From positions 1-41,772 of the forward strand of contig NZ_JAGOLP010000030.1 in the NCBI RefSeq assembly GCF_017994015.1: a stretch of 41,772 bases of DNA, read 5' to 3'. The notes below the pieces were generated by a model. That model was not told the DNA's origin and searched no databases. It saw only the letters and a list, made by a program, of their open reading frames with translations. The translations under genes were made by a program, and so were the position numbers. Position 1 is the first letter of the stretch. Every line of letters starts with the position of its first letter. The stretch is from Ferrovibrio sp. Its GTDB lineage: Bacteria > Pseudomonadota > Alphaproteobacteria > Ferrovibrionales > Ferrovibrionaceae. Below, piece after piece: positions 8,169-16,408 of this stretch.

Positions 8169-8896
8169 ACGGCGGCCTCCTCGCCGAGATAACATTCCAG
8201 CACAGCCGGGTCGCGCACCACCGCGTCGGGTTCGCCGCGCGCAATCACCTCGCCATGATGCAGCACCACCACCTGCTGCGACAAAGCCATCACCGCCCGC
8301 ATCACATGCTCGATCAGCAGGATGGTCAGGCCGCCGCGATTGAGCTCGCGAAACACCGCCACCATCTGGTCGGTCTCGGTGGGGCGCAGGCCGGCCATCA
8401 CTTCATCCAGCAGCAGGATGGTGGGCCGTGTTGCCAGCGCACGCGCCACTTCCAGCCGCTTGCGTTCCGGCAGGGTCAGCTGCGCCGCCGGCTGGTCGCG
8501 CTTGTCGAGCATGCCGAGCCGGTCGAGCACCGCCTCGGCCTCGCGTTTCGCCTTGCGGGTATCGGTTTCGCTGCGCAGCGCGCCGATAATCACATTATCC
8601 AGCGCGCTGAGTTCCTTGAACGGCTTCACCAGCTGAAAGGTGCGGCCGATGCCGGCATGGCAGATCTGGTCCGGGCGCAGGCCGCCGATGCTGCGGCCAT
8701 CCAGCATGATGCTGCCTTCATCCGGCTTGAACACACCGGCAATCATGTTGAAGCAGGTGGTTTTACCGGCGCCATTCGGCCCGATCAGGCTGACAATGCC
8801 ACCGCGCGGCACGGTCAGGCTGGCGCCTGACACGGCCTTGAGGCCACGGAAACTCTTTGAGATGCCGTTGACGGCAAGCAAAGGCGCGGCATTCAT
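8165..8896 (-). CDS. livG: Branched-chain-type ABC transporter ATPase LivG
   Basis: A 243-residue ATPase that pairs with LivF. Walker A is GPNGAGKTT and Walker B is ILLLDEVMAGLRPTE. The signature segment is LTLPERKRLEVARAL, lacking the usual SGG, as in many LivG proteins. A His switch is present in LLIEHVMRAV. The C-terminal DPAVLECYLG is the typical LivG ending (usually 'VIEAYLG'). It overlaps livM by 4 bp at its start and livF by 4 bp at its end, indicating tight translational coupling and equal stoichiometry of the two ATPases. Confidence 0.93.
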   Translation of the reverse strand: MNAAPLLAVNGISKSFRGLKAVSGASLTVPRGGIVSLIGPNGAGKTTCFNMIAGVFKPDEGSIMLDGRSIGGLRPDQICHAGIGRTFQLVKPFKELSALDNVIIGALRSETDTRKAKREAEAVLDRLGMLDKRDQPAAQLTLPERKRLEVARALATRPTILLLDEVMAGLRPTETDQMVAVFRELNRGGLTILLIEHVMRAVMALSQQVVVLHHGEVIARGEPDAVVRDPAVLECYLGEEAAV

Positions 8897-9903
8897 GACT
8901 TGGTCTCCAGCCCCAGGCGGCGGCGCAAGGGCGGCCAGATGCCGTGCGGCAGATACATGATCACGGCGGCGAGGCAGATGCCGTAGAAAACATGCTTGAC
9001 GCCAGGGATGTCGTAGCCCAGGCCATGCAGCAGTTCATACAGCCCTTCAGCCAGCACAGTGAGCACAAAGGCGCCCAGGATCGGGCCAAACAGCGAACCC
9101 AGGCCGCCGATGATCGGCCCCAGGATCAGTTCGATCGAGCGGCTGATGTTGAAAATCTGCTCGGGGAACAGGTTGTTGTAGTAGAAGGCAAAGAACACGC
9201 CGCTGATCGCGGTCATGCCGCTGGAAATCAGCACCGCCAGCATCTTGTAGCGGAAAGTGTTGATGCCAAGCGTTTGCGCGGCTTCCTGATCCTCGCGGAT
9301 CGCCAGCCAGTAATAGCCGATGCGGCCGGTGAGCAGCCAGCGGCAGAACACAAAGGCGGCGGCAGTGAAGCCGAGCAGCAGATAATAGAACATCACCGGC
9401 CGGCCGCGCAGGTTCAGCACATCGTTGCGGGTATATTGCTCCACCGGCAGGAAGAAACCGCCCGAGCCGTTGACCCAGGCGAAATGATCGAAGCCGACCC
9501 GGGTGAATTCGGCAAAGGCGATGGTGAGCAGCGCAAAATAAGTGCCGCCGATGCCGAAGCGGAAAGCCAGAAAGCCGATGCCGGCGCCAAAAGCCATACT
9601 GACGCCGATGGCGGCGAATACCCCAAGGCTGGGAGGCAGTTTGAAATGTACATACAGCGCGGCGGCGGTGTAGGCGGCCAGACCGACATAAAGCGAATGG
9701 CCCAGGGAGAGCTGGCCGCAGAAGCCCATCATCACATTCCAGGCCTGGCCGGTATACGCAAAATACAGCACTAGGATCAGGATCGACAGGATATAGGCAT
9801 CCACCAGCAGCGGCGCCACCAGCAGGGCGGCAAGCAGCAGGGCAAGCAGGCTGAGGGCGCGGCGCGGCACACCATCCAGCAGGCGATCATACAGCGCGCG
9901 CAT
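8893..9903 (-). CDS. livM: Branched-chain-type ABC transporter permease LivM
   Basis: A 336-residue inner-membrane permease with about 9-10 hydrophobic segments. The family-typical stretch GQLSLGHSLYVGLAAYTAAALY lies near residue 65, and the ATPase-contacting cytoplasmic loop AIREDQEAAQTLGINTFRYK lies near residue 205. A short cytoplasmic N-terminus precedes the first helix. It starts at 9903, sharing its first base with the last base of the livH stop (TGATG), and overlaps livG by 4 bp. Length is usual for LivM without an extra domain. Confidence 0.93.
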   Translation of the reverse strand: MRALYDRLLDGVPRRALSLLALLLAALLVAPLLVDAYILSILILVLYFAYTGQAWNVMMGFCGQLSLGHSLYVGLAAYTAAALYVHFKLPPSLGVFAAIGVSMAFGAGIGFLAFRFGIGGTYFALLTIAFAEFTRVGFDHFAWVNGSGGFFLPVEQYTRNDVLNLRGRPVMFYYLLLGFTAAAFVFCRWLLTGRIGYYWLAIREDQEAAQTLGINTFRYKMLAVLISSGMTAISGVFFAFYYNNLFPEQIFNISRSIELILGPIIGGLGSLFGPILGAFVLTVLAEGLYELLHGLGYDIPGVKHVFYGICLAAVIMYLPHGIWPPLRRRLGLETKS

Positions 9904-10772
9904 CAGGCTTTCCTCCCGAGCAGGCCCTGCGGCCGGAATAGCAGCACCAGGATCAGCAGCGCGATGGCGAACATGCTCTTGGCCGAGGGCGCAAAGAACA
10001 GGCCGGACAGCGCTTCCGACAGGCCGATCAGCACACCACCAAGCAGCGCGCCGGGCATCGAGCCGAGGCCGCCCACGATAACGATGACAAAAGCCTGCAA
10101 CGTGAAGGCAGGGCCGAGATTGGGCGTCACGTCGATCAGCAGCACCATCATGGCGCCGGCAGCGCCGACGCAGGCCGAGCCAAGCCCGAAGGTGAAGGCA
10201 TAGAGCCGTTTGACGTTAAGGCCGACCACCAGGGCGCCGAGGTAATTGTCGGCGCAGGCCCGGATCGCCTTGCCGGTGAGCGAGAGGCGGAAGAAGGCGA
10301 ACAGCCCGGCCGTGATCAGCAAGGCCAGGCCGGCAGTGATCAGGCGCACCTTGTCGGCCAGCAGCGGGCCGATCTCCACCGAATCAAGCGCATAATCCAC
10401 CAGCGTGGTGCGCGCATCCGGGCCGAAAATCATCAGCAGGCCGTTCACCATGATGATGGCCACGGCGGCCAGCAGCATGAACTGGCTGTGCTCCGGCCGG
10501 TTGATAAAAGGATTGATCAGCAGCGACTGCATCAAATAGCCAAGTGCAAACAGCAGGATGGCAATCGGCACCATGGCCACCAGCGGATCGATATTCCAGG
10601 CCCCGAAGGCTACGATGGCGCCATACATGCCGATGGTCATCATTTCGCCATGGGCAAAATTGACCACCCGCACCACGCCGAAAATGACGCTGAGGCCAAG
10701 CGCCATCAGGCCATAAACCAGCCCGGTGAGCAGACCCTGCAAAGTAACATTGAGTATAAGTTCTATCGGCAT
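9903..10772 (-). CDS. livH: Branched-chain-type ABC transporter permease LivH
   Basis: A 289-residue inner-membrane permease that forms the channel with LivM. Family features include GLVYGLMALGLSVIFGVVRV with VNFAHGEMMTIGMY near the N-terminus, the cytoplasmic coupling segment TGKAIRACADNYLGALVVGL, and a late GGLGSMPGALLGGVLIGLSE. It is separated from livK by about 60 bp that contain a strong hairpin with a short T-run, so livHMGF are probably expressed at a lower level than livK from the same promoter. Confidence 0.93.
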   Translation of the reverse strand: MPIELILNVTLQGLLTGLVYGLMALGLSVIFGVVRVVNFAHGEMMTIGMYGAIVAFGAWNIDPLVAMVPIAILLFALGYLMQSLLINPFINRPEHSQFMLLAAVAIIMVNGLLMIFGPDARTTLVDYALDSVEIGPLLADKVRLITAGLALLITAGLFAFFRLSLTGKAIRACADNYLGALVVGLNVKRLYAFTFGLGSACVGAAGAMMVLLIDVTPNLGPAFTLQAFVIVIVGGLGSMPGALLGGVLIGLSEALSGLFFAPSAKSMFAIALLILVLLFRPQGLLGRKA

Positions 10773-10778
10773 TCCGTC

Positions 10779-10811
10779 AAAACACCCACGGCGCTTTTGG
10801 CGCCGTGGGTG
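10779..10811 (-). terminator. Hairpin terminator/attenuator between livK and livH
   Basis: A perfect 12-bp inverted repeat: CACCCACGGCGC (10783-10794), 5-nt loop, GCGCCGTGGGTG (10800-10811). On the minus strand it is followed at once by TTTTGA (10782 down to 10777). It lies after the livK stop and before the livH start in the direction of transcription. Partial termination here would favour the binding protein over the membrane parts, a common arrangement in ABC operons. Confidence 0.75.
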
Positions 10812-10832
10812 CCACCCCCTTGGTTAAGTCTG

Positions 10833-12068
10833 TCAGCCGCGCTTGGTCCAGCCCGGCATCGGCAGCAGCAGGTTGTCTTCCGACACATTAAGCGGCAACA
10901 CCACCTTCGGGCGCTGGCCGATATTTTGCAGCGTTACCGACTTGATGTTGACATTCTGGCCCTTCTCGTTGAATTCGAGCGTGCCGCCGGCCATCACATG
11001 ATCGGTGATCTTGGTGGCGCGGATGGCATCGGCCAGTTCCTTGCCATTGGTGCTCTTGGCGCGGTTGAAGGCATCCACCGCCACCATCATGGCCTCAAAC
11101 GAGAAGCCGACATTCAACTCGAACAGCTCGTTCTTGTAGCTCTTGGTGAATTCCTCCAGCAGCTTCTGTGTGATGCTGGCGCGCGGATTGTACCAGGGCA
11201 CATTGGTCAGCAGGTAATCGGAATACTTGCCGAGCGTGCGGTAGAACTGGCCTTCATAAAAGCCCGGGGCGCCGGGGCTCATGATCACCTTCGGCTCCCA
11301 GCGCTGCTTCACCATTTCGCGGATCAGCAGGATGGCATCGTTGAGGCGGGTCACCGGCATCACCATGTCGGCATTGGTGGCCTTGGCCTTGGCGATTTCC
11401 ACCGACAAATCCTTGGCCTGCGGATCGTAGCTGATCGTCTCGACGATCTGGAATGGCAGGTTGAAGCGCGGCGCCATCGCCTTGATCGCGCCGGCCATGG
11501 CCTGGCCAAACGTGTCATTGGCATGCATGAATACGGCGGTCTTCGGCGTTACGCCGCTATGCTCGAACACCGTCTTCATCAGCGCCAGGCCATCGCCCAC
11601 CAGCATCGGCGCGGTGGGGAAGTTGCGGAAGACGTATTTGTAGCCCTGCTCGGTGATCTGCGGCGCGGCAGCCACGTTGATGATGTAGGGCACGCCCTTC
11701 TGCTCTGCCACCTGGGCGATGGCGGCAGACTGGCCGCTATCGAAGGCGCCGATCAGCACCTGGGCGCCGTCATTCACCAGCTTCTCGGCGCGGCTGCGGG
11801 CGATGTCGACATTCGACTCGGTATCCGCATTCATGATCTCGACCTCGGCATTGATGCCGAGCGATTTCAGCACGCGCGGGGCGATGTCGATGCCGCGCTG
11901 GCAGGCCAGGCCAAGCTGGGCCTGGAAGCCGGAACGCGGATGGATCGAGCCGATCTTGAGCACGCGCGACTGGGCGCGGCCGATATTGAACGGCGCGATG
12001 CCAGCGGTGAGCGCGGCAGTAGCAACTGCCGTCTGGCCGAACTGGCGGCGGGTAAGTTTCTTGGTCAT
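10833..12068 (-). CDS. ABC transporter substrate-binding protein (LivK/amide-type)
   Basis: A 411-residue periplasmic binding protein with a likely twin-arginine signal: TRRQFG at residues 6-11, a hydrophobic stretch (TAVATAALTAGIAPF), and cleavage near GRAQ-S. The mature part is a type 1 periplasmic binding fold (LKIGSIHPRSGFQAQLGLAC, IGAFDSGQSAAIAQVAEQKG, FMHANDTFGQAMAGAIK). The gene heads the leftward liv operon with a good ribosome site (GGGAGG) just before the ATG. The ligand is not readable from sequence; family members bind branched-chain amino acids, amides, urea or aromatic acids. The MarR gene immediately upstream and the monooxygenase beyond it make an aromatic ligand possible, but only by context. 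Confidence 0.9.
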   Translation of the reverse strand: MTKKLTRRQFGQTAVATAALTAGIAPFNIGRAQSRVLKIGSIHPRSGFQAQLGLACQRGIDIAPRVLKSLGINAEVEIMNADTESNVDIARSRAEKLVNDGAQVLIGAFDSGQSAAIAQVAEQKGVPYIINVAAAPQITEQGYKYVFRNFPTAPMLVGDGLALMKTVFEHSGVTPKTAVFMHANDTFGQAMAGAIKAMAPRFNLPFQIVETISYDPQAKDLSVEIAKAKATNADMVMPVTRLNDAILLIREMVKQRWEPKVIMSPGAPGFYEGQFYRTLGKYSDYLLTNVPWYNPRASITQKLLEEFTKSYKNELFELNVGFSFEAMMVAVDAFNRAKSTNGKELADAIRATKITDHVMAGGTLEFNEKGQNVNIKSVTLQNIGQRPKVVLPLNVSEDNLLLPMPGWTKRG

Positions 12069-12157
12069 GGTCCCTCCCGATGGTCGCCAGGGCTGTTGCG
12101 CCCCGGCCTTGTTTGTAACCTTAGCGGATCATCCGCCACCCAAAAAGCGTCTAGGCT

Positions 12158-12610
12158 CTATATCCTTTGTAGTAGTTCCATCAACTTGCGGCGTTCGGCG
12201 GCATCCATGCGATGGCCGATCCGTTGGTCATGCTCGCTCACCCTGGCGCGCAGGCTGGCCGCCTGCTTCTGGCCCTTTGGCGTCAGGTGCAGACCATAGG
12301 CGCGCCGGTCATGCGGCGCCGGCTGGCGTTGCACAAGCCCCAGCCGCTCCAGCCGGTCCACCATGGTCATGGCGCCGGAACGCGCCACACCCAGCGCCTG
12401 GCCGAGCCGGCCCTGCTGCAAACCGGGATTACGCTCCACCAGCACCAGGGCGGAAAACAGCGCCGGGCTGATGCCCGTGCCATGCAAAGCCGCGTAGAAA
12501 TCCTCATAGAGCCGCAATTGGGCGCGGCGCAGCACATAACCGATCAAATCCGGCAGGTCGCCGTAATCGATCTCGCTGCTGGCAGAATGTTCCGCCTTGC
12601 CGGCTGCCAT
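12158..12610 (-). CDS. MarR family transcriptional regulator
   Basis: A 150-residue winged-helix regulator, taking the ATG at 12610, which has a GGGA about 8 bases upstream. A GTG at 12664 would add 18 residues. The MarR core is clear: LIGYVLRRAQLRLYEDFYAAL, recognition region QQGRLGQALGVARSGAMTMVDRLE, and the wing with QRQPAPHDRRAYGLHLTPKG, including the DRR motif typical of the family. It is divergent from the flavin monooxygenase with a perfect inverted repeat between them, so it probably represses that gene and itself until a small, perhaps aromatic, ligand binds. It also sits just upstream of the liv operon on the same strand. Confidence 0.88.
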   Translation of the reverse strand: MAAGKAEHSASSEIDYGDLPDLIGYVLRRAQLRLYEDFYAALHGTGISPALFSALVLVERNPGLQQGRLGQALGVARSGAMTMVDRLERLGLVQRQPAPHDRRAYGLHLTPKGQKQAASLRARVSEHDQRIGHRMDAAERRKLMELLQRI

Positions 12611-12690
12611 AGGCTGTTCCCGTGCCCCCTGAATGTTGCTCTGCGGCTGGTTGGCCCAGCTCACGCTTGCCAGGCATTCTAGCTTCAGCT

Positions 12691-12713
12691 AATTGTAATG
12701 CAACCATACAATT
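12691..12713. promoter_or_regulatory. Candidate MarR operator
   Basis: A perfect inverted repeat AATTGTA (12691-12697), 9-bp spacer, TACAATT (12707-12713), in the intergenic region between the divergent marR and monooxygenase genes. The arm centres are 16 bp apart, and size and symmetry fit a MarR dimer site. A GGAGGAA ribosome site for the monooxygenase follows at 12744-12750. Confidence 0.6.
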
Positions 12714-12754
12714 CAAAAATCACCGGTAAAATTAAAAATCATGGGAGGAAGCAG

Positions 12755-14044
12755 ATGGCCGGTTCTCAAGCCCCGGATGTGCTGATCGTTGGCGCCGGTA
12801 TCGGCGGCCTCACCCTGGCGCTCAGCCTGCATCGCGCCGGCATTCCGGCCCGCCTGGTGGAAGCCGTGCCGAGTATCCGGCCTTTGGGCGTCGGCATCAA
12901 TGTGCTGCCGCATGCGGTGCGCGAATTGACCGAGCTCGGCCTGGCCGAACGCCTGGAAGCCCGCGCTATCCGCACCAAGGAGCTGATCTACACCAACAAA
13001 TTCGGCCAGGAAATCTGGCGTGAGGCACGCGGTTTGGATGCCGGCTACAACTGGCCGCAATTCTCTGTGCATCGCGGCGCCTTGCAGATGCTGTTGTTTG
13101 ACGCGGTGCGCGAACGGCTTGGCGCCGAAGCAGTGCAGACCGACACTGAACTGCTCGGCTTTGAGCAGGATGCCACGGGCGTCACGGTTCGGCTGCGGCG
13201 CCGTTCGGATGGTGCGGCGCTGCCGGCGCAGCGTTCCGCCTTGCTGATCGGCGCGGACGGCATCCATTCAGCCGTGCGGGCGGCTTTCTACCCGGATGAA
13301 GGGGCGCCGAAATGGAATGGCGCCGTGCTGTGGCGCGCCACCACCGAGGCGGCGCCCTATCTTTCCGGCCGCTCGATGATCATGGCCGGGCATCAGGATC
13401 AGAAATTTGTCTGCTATCCGATTGACCCCGAAGCTGCCGGGCGTGGCCGCAGTGTGGTCAACTGGATCGCAGAACTGCGCTATCCCAACGATACACCGTG
13501 GAACCGCGAGGACTGGAACCGGCCGGGCCGAATTGAGGATTTCCTGCCGCGATTTGAGAGCTGGAATTTCGGCTGGCTCAATGTGCCCGGGCTGATCCGG
13601 GGTGCGCAGGCGATCTATGAATTCCCCATGGTGGACCGCGACCCGGTGGAACATTGGAGCTTTGACCGTGTCACCCTGCTGGGCGATGCGGCGCATGCGA
13701 TGTATCCAATCGGCTCCAATGGTGCCAGCCAGGCGATCATTGATGCGCGTGTGCTGGCGCATCGCCTGGCCACGATTCACGATCCGCTCGCCGCTCTGCG
13801 CGCCTATGAGGCCGAGCGCCTGCCGGCCACCGCGCGCATTGTGCTGGCCAATCGCGCCAACGGGCCGGAGCGGGTGATGCAATATGTTGAGGAGAGGGCG
13901 CCCAAGGGCTATGCCAAGCTGGATGACATCATCAGCCGCGCCGAACTTGAAGCCTCGGCCAAGGATTACAAGCTGATTGCCGGTTTTGACAAGGATGCGC
14001 TGAATACACGCGCTTCGCTGGATGCACGTTATGGTGCGGTCTGA
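12755..14044 (+). CDS. FAD-dependent monooxygenase (class A flavoprotein hydroxylase)
   Basis: A 429-residue flavoprotein. Its start at 12755 is fixed by GGAGGAA 5 bases upstream; an in-frame ATG at 12698 lies inside the operator region. It has the GxGxxG FAD motif (VLIVGAGIGGLTLALSLHRA, residues about 10-29), the DG motif LLIGADGIHSAVR, and the second FAD motif LLGDAAHAMYPIGSNGASQA. It is closest in type to the 'flavin-dependent oxidoreductase' group related to salicylate and 3-hydroxybenzoate hydroxylases, which use NAD(P)H and oxygen. The substrate is unknown. The neighbouring MarR regulator and operator suggest substrate-induced expression. Its 3' end overlaps the convergent EamA gene by 16 bp. 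Confidence 0.87.
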   Translation: MAGSQAPDVLIVGAGIGGLTLALSLHRAGIPARLVEAVPSIRPLGVGINVLPHAVRELTELGLAERLEARAIRTKELIYTNKFGQEIWREARGLDAGYNWPQFSVHRGALQMLLFDAVRERLGAEAVQTDTELLGFEQDATGVTVRLRRRSDGAALPAQRSALLIGADGIHSAVRAAFYPDEGAPKWNGAVLWRATTEAAPYLSGRSMIMAGHQDQKFVCYPIDPEAAGRGRSVVNWIAELRYPNDTPWNREDWNRPGRIEDFLPRFESWNFGWLNVPGLIRGAQAIYEFPMVDRDPVEHWSFDRVTLLGDAAHAMYPIGSNGASQAIIDARVLAHRLATIHDPLAALRAYEAERLPATARIVLANRANGPERVMQYVEERAPKGYAKLDDIISRAELEASAKDYKLIAGFDKDALNTRASLDARYGAV

Positions 14045-14970
14045 GCCGGCTTGGATGGGGTTGGGCGCGCCGCGAAGATCACACCAAGTGCGATGGCGCC
14101 GGTGGCCATGGCATCCACCAGGCTCGGCACTTCGCCCAGGAAAGGCACGGCCAGCAAGGTGGCGAGGCACGGGATCAGGGCAATGATCGCGGCGGCAGCG
14201 CCGGCGCCCAGCAGTGTTACGGCGCGGTTGAAGGTGACTATAGCCACGGCACTCATCAGGCAGCCCTGATACACCATCTGGAATACCAGCGCCTGCATGG
14301 GCGCCTCGTTCAGATGTGATAATCCGGCGAAATAATAGACCGGCAGGAAAAACAATGCTGACCAGAAGCAGATCAGGGCTGCGGCCTGGATGGCGTTGAG
14401 GCCGCTGCGCCGGAAGCGCAGGGTGTAGAGTGCCCACAGGATTGCAGCCAGGATCAGCACGACCACGCCATCCAGCCTTGGCATGCCGCGGGCCTGAAGC
14501 TGGCTGACGAATAGCGTCGCAATGCCGGCAATGATGACGCCATAGCCGATCAGGCGCGGTAACCCGGGCTTTTCCCGCAACAGCCACCAGCCGATCAGGC
14601 CGGCAAAAACCGGCATCAGCGGCGGCGTAGTGGTGGCCACCTGAGCCACCGAGGTGAGTTGCAGGCCCAGTGCCACCAGATAAACGAAGGGGCCGCCCCA
14701 TAACACGGCCAGCAGCAAGCCTTCTGCCCAGGCACGCGCAGGCAATCGGTGGGCCGGCAAAAGCAGCACCGGCATAAGCAGCAAAGCGCCGCCGCCGAAG
14801 CGCAGCGCCATCACATCCCACACCCCCATATGATGCGCCATGCCGAAGCGCGTCACCACGAACCAGCCGGAGAAAATCGCCACAGTGGTGCCGGCCCACA
14901 GCAGGCCACGCAGCAAAACTCCAAGCGGCAGGGTGCCGGCCGGTGTGTTCGGGGAGGGTATGTCGGTCAT
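14029..14970 (-). CDS. EamA/DMT family transporter
   Basis: A 313-residue inner-membrane protein with ten predicted helices arranged as two EamA repeats. The first repeat contains FVVTRFGMAHHMGVWDVMALRF and ends around LLREKPGLPRLIGYGVIIAG. The second contains YQGCLMSAVAIVTFNRAVTL and PCLATLLAVPFLGEVPS. The family exports amino acids, metabolites and drugs. It is divergent from the TetR gene, which probably controls it. The last 16 bp overlap the 3' end of the monooxygenase gene on the other strand. Confidence 0.9.
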   Translation of the reverse strand: MTDIPSPNTPAGTLPLGVLLRGLLWAGTTVAIFSGWFVVTRFGMAHHMGVWDVMALRFGGGALLLMPVLLLPAHRLPARAWAEGLLLAVLWGGPFVYLVALGLQLTSVAQVATTTPPLMPVFAGLIGWWLLREKPGLPRLIGYGVIIAGIATLFVSQLQARGMPRLDGVVVLILAAILWALYTLRFRRSGLNAIQAAALICFWSALFFLPVYYFAGLSHLNEAPMQALVFQMVYQGCLMSAVAIVTFNRAVTLLGAGAAAAIIALIPCLATLLAVPFLGEVPSLVDAMATGAIALGVIFAARPTPSKPAQTAP

Positions 14971-15064
14971 AAAGCCAAGCTTTTATTGAATTTTAGAGCA
15001 TTCGTTATAAAATGGTGCGACCAAACAGAAAAGGCAATACGCGGCGAAAGCAGCGGAGGGGCGG

Positions 15065-15655
15065 ATGGCGCGACCGCGCGAATTTGATGAAATGCAGGCA
15101 TTGGATGCAGCTATGCATTTCTTCTGGGTGCATGGCTATGAAGCCACATCGATGCGTGCGCTGGCTGATGCCATGGCGATCAGTGGTGCCAGCCTGTACA
15201 ACGCTTTCAGCGACAAGCACACACTTTATCGCCGTGCCTTGCAGCATTATGTCGCCAGTAGTTTCCTCGATCGTGTTGAACGCCTGGAAGGTCGCCTGCC
15301 GCCGCTGATGGCGATCACGGCGTTTTTTGATGAAGTTGTTGAGCATTCCGTGGCGGATAGCCAGGCAAGAGGCTGCATGCTGGTCAATTCAGCCCTGGAA
15401 CTGGCGCCGAAGGATGCGGAATTCCGCCAGATTGTTGCCTCGGTGCTGGAGCAGATCGAAGCATTCTTCCTGCGCTGTATTCAGGCTGGGCAGCGGGCGG
15501 GCAGCATCACCCGGCAAGCGGCGGCAGTGGATCTGGCCCGGATGTTGTTGGGCCTGCATCTGGGATTGCGTGTTCTGGCCCGTTGCCGGCCGGAACCGGC
15601 CTTGCTGCGCGGCATGGTGCGACCAGCCTTCGCCATGCTGGCGGCCGGAAATTAA
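15065..15655 (+). CDS. TetR family transcriptional regulator
   Basis: A 196-residue repressor-type protein. The N-terminal helix-turn-helix is standard: ALDAAMHFFWVHGYEATSMR followed by ALADAMAISGASLYNAFSDKHTLY (residues about 10-55). The C-terminal ligand domain begins with YVASSFLDRVERLEG and includes CMLVNSALELAPKDAEFRQI, resembling the AcrR/YcdC-like 'GCLMVN' subgroup. The ribosome site GGAGGGG precedes the ATG. It is divergent from the EamA exporter with a 94-bp spacer, so local control of that exporter is likely. It converges with the REC gene with a 7-bp gap. Confidence 0.9.
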   Translation: MARPREFDEMQALDAAMHFFWVHGYEATSMRALADAMAISGASLYNAFSDKHTLYRRALQHYVASSFLDRVERLEGRLPPLMAITAFFDEVVEHSVADSQARGCMLVNSALELAPKDAEFRQIVASVLEQIEAFFLRCIQAGQRAGSITRQAAAVDLARMLLGLHLGLRVLARCRPEPALLRGMVRPAFAMLAAGN

Positions 15656-15662
15656 AGCGTCA

Positions 15663-16307
15663 TTAGCAGGCTTCGGCGAGCGTCTGCACCGGCAGTTTGC
15701 GCCGCTCCGCCCGTCGGCGGGATTCGCTTTGCCGGCGATCCGGATCGGCTTCCTGGCCGGCATTGCCGCGCCGGTCGCCCAGGCGGCGTTCGCTGCGTCG
15801 GCGCCGGTCGGGGCCGACATAGCCGCCTCCACGCACCAGCGGCCGCTGTGCCTGCAAGGCATAAAGCAGGCGCCGCACCAGCACCTGCATCGAAATCGGT
15901 TTTACCACCACTTCGTTCACGCCGGCATCGCGCGCTGCCACCACCAGGGTGGAATCCACATCGGCCGCCATCAGGATCACCGGCATGGCATTGTTGTTCA
16001 GGCCCGGGTCGCGGCGCAGCCGTTCGGTAAACATCAGCCCGTCCATTTTCGGCAGGCGGTAATCCACCAGTATCAGGCTGGGCTCATGCGCGGCCACTTC
16101 CAGCAAAGCCTGCTTGCCATCGGCGGCCTGAAACACGGCGCTGAAGCCCATGCCGATCAGCACGTCACGCAGGCCGTTGCGCGTCGCCCGGTTCTCATCG
16201 ACCACCAGCACACTACAGGTGCGGAATTTCTCCGCACCCGGCCGTGCCGCCGGCTGGCTGCCGGGACGGGTTTTGCTATCGGGTTTGCCAATTGAGCGCA
16301 TCATCAT
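15663..16307 (-). CDS. Response regulator with Arg-rich GPDRRR tail
   Basis: A 214-residue protein with a CheY-like REC domain at about 31-155 and no DNA-binding or enzymatic output. The acidic pair is D37-E38 (VVDEN), the phospho-acceptor is D82 (LVDYRLPKMDG), and the conserved lysine is K136 (VVKP). The switch Thr/Ser position is Ala114 (ILMAAD). The C-terminal 45 residues are strongly basic: YVGPDRRRR, then further DRR and RRR repeats. The same YxGPDRRR motif ends the REC protein at 1271-1762, so the two belong to one subfamily, though here the acceptor Asp is intact. Three consecutive ATGs make the exact start uncertain. It lies 101 bp after dapD on the same strand. Confidence 0.82.
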   Translation of the reverse strand: MMMRSIGKPDSKTRPGSQPAARPGAEKFRTCSVLVVDENRATRNGLRDVLIGMGFSAVFQAADGKQALLEVAAHEPSLILVDYRLPKMDGLMFTERLRRDPGLNNNAMPVILMAADVDSTLVVAARDAGVNEVVVKPISMQVLVRRLLYALQAQRPLVRGGGYVGPDRRRRSERRLGDRRGNAGQEADPDRRQSESRRRAERRKLPVQTLAEAC

Positions 16308-16408
16308 GCCGATAAATTTGGCATGCGGGGGTTAAGGAAGCGTAATACTAGCCCTGGTCGTGGCCCGATTCGCTGCAAAAAAATGCAGCTGCGGGCTCAG
16401 CCGTGCGG

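Noticed and set aside
10488..12299. 603-codon open frame on the plus strand across livK and livH
   Set aside because: It is antisense to two clearly conserved genes, is rich in His, Gln and Arg as expected for a reversed GC-rich frame, and shows no domain.
15013..15023. TGGT-GCG-ACCA inverted repeat before tetR as operator, with a second copy at 15615-15625
   Set aside because: The arms are only 4 bp, shorter than usual TetR sites, and the second copy lies inside the tetR coding end, so it looks accidental.
16375..16400. CTGCA-A/T-run-TGCAG hairpin after dapD as terminator
   Set aside because: The T-run is in the loop rather than after the stem, and the stem is only 5 bp.
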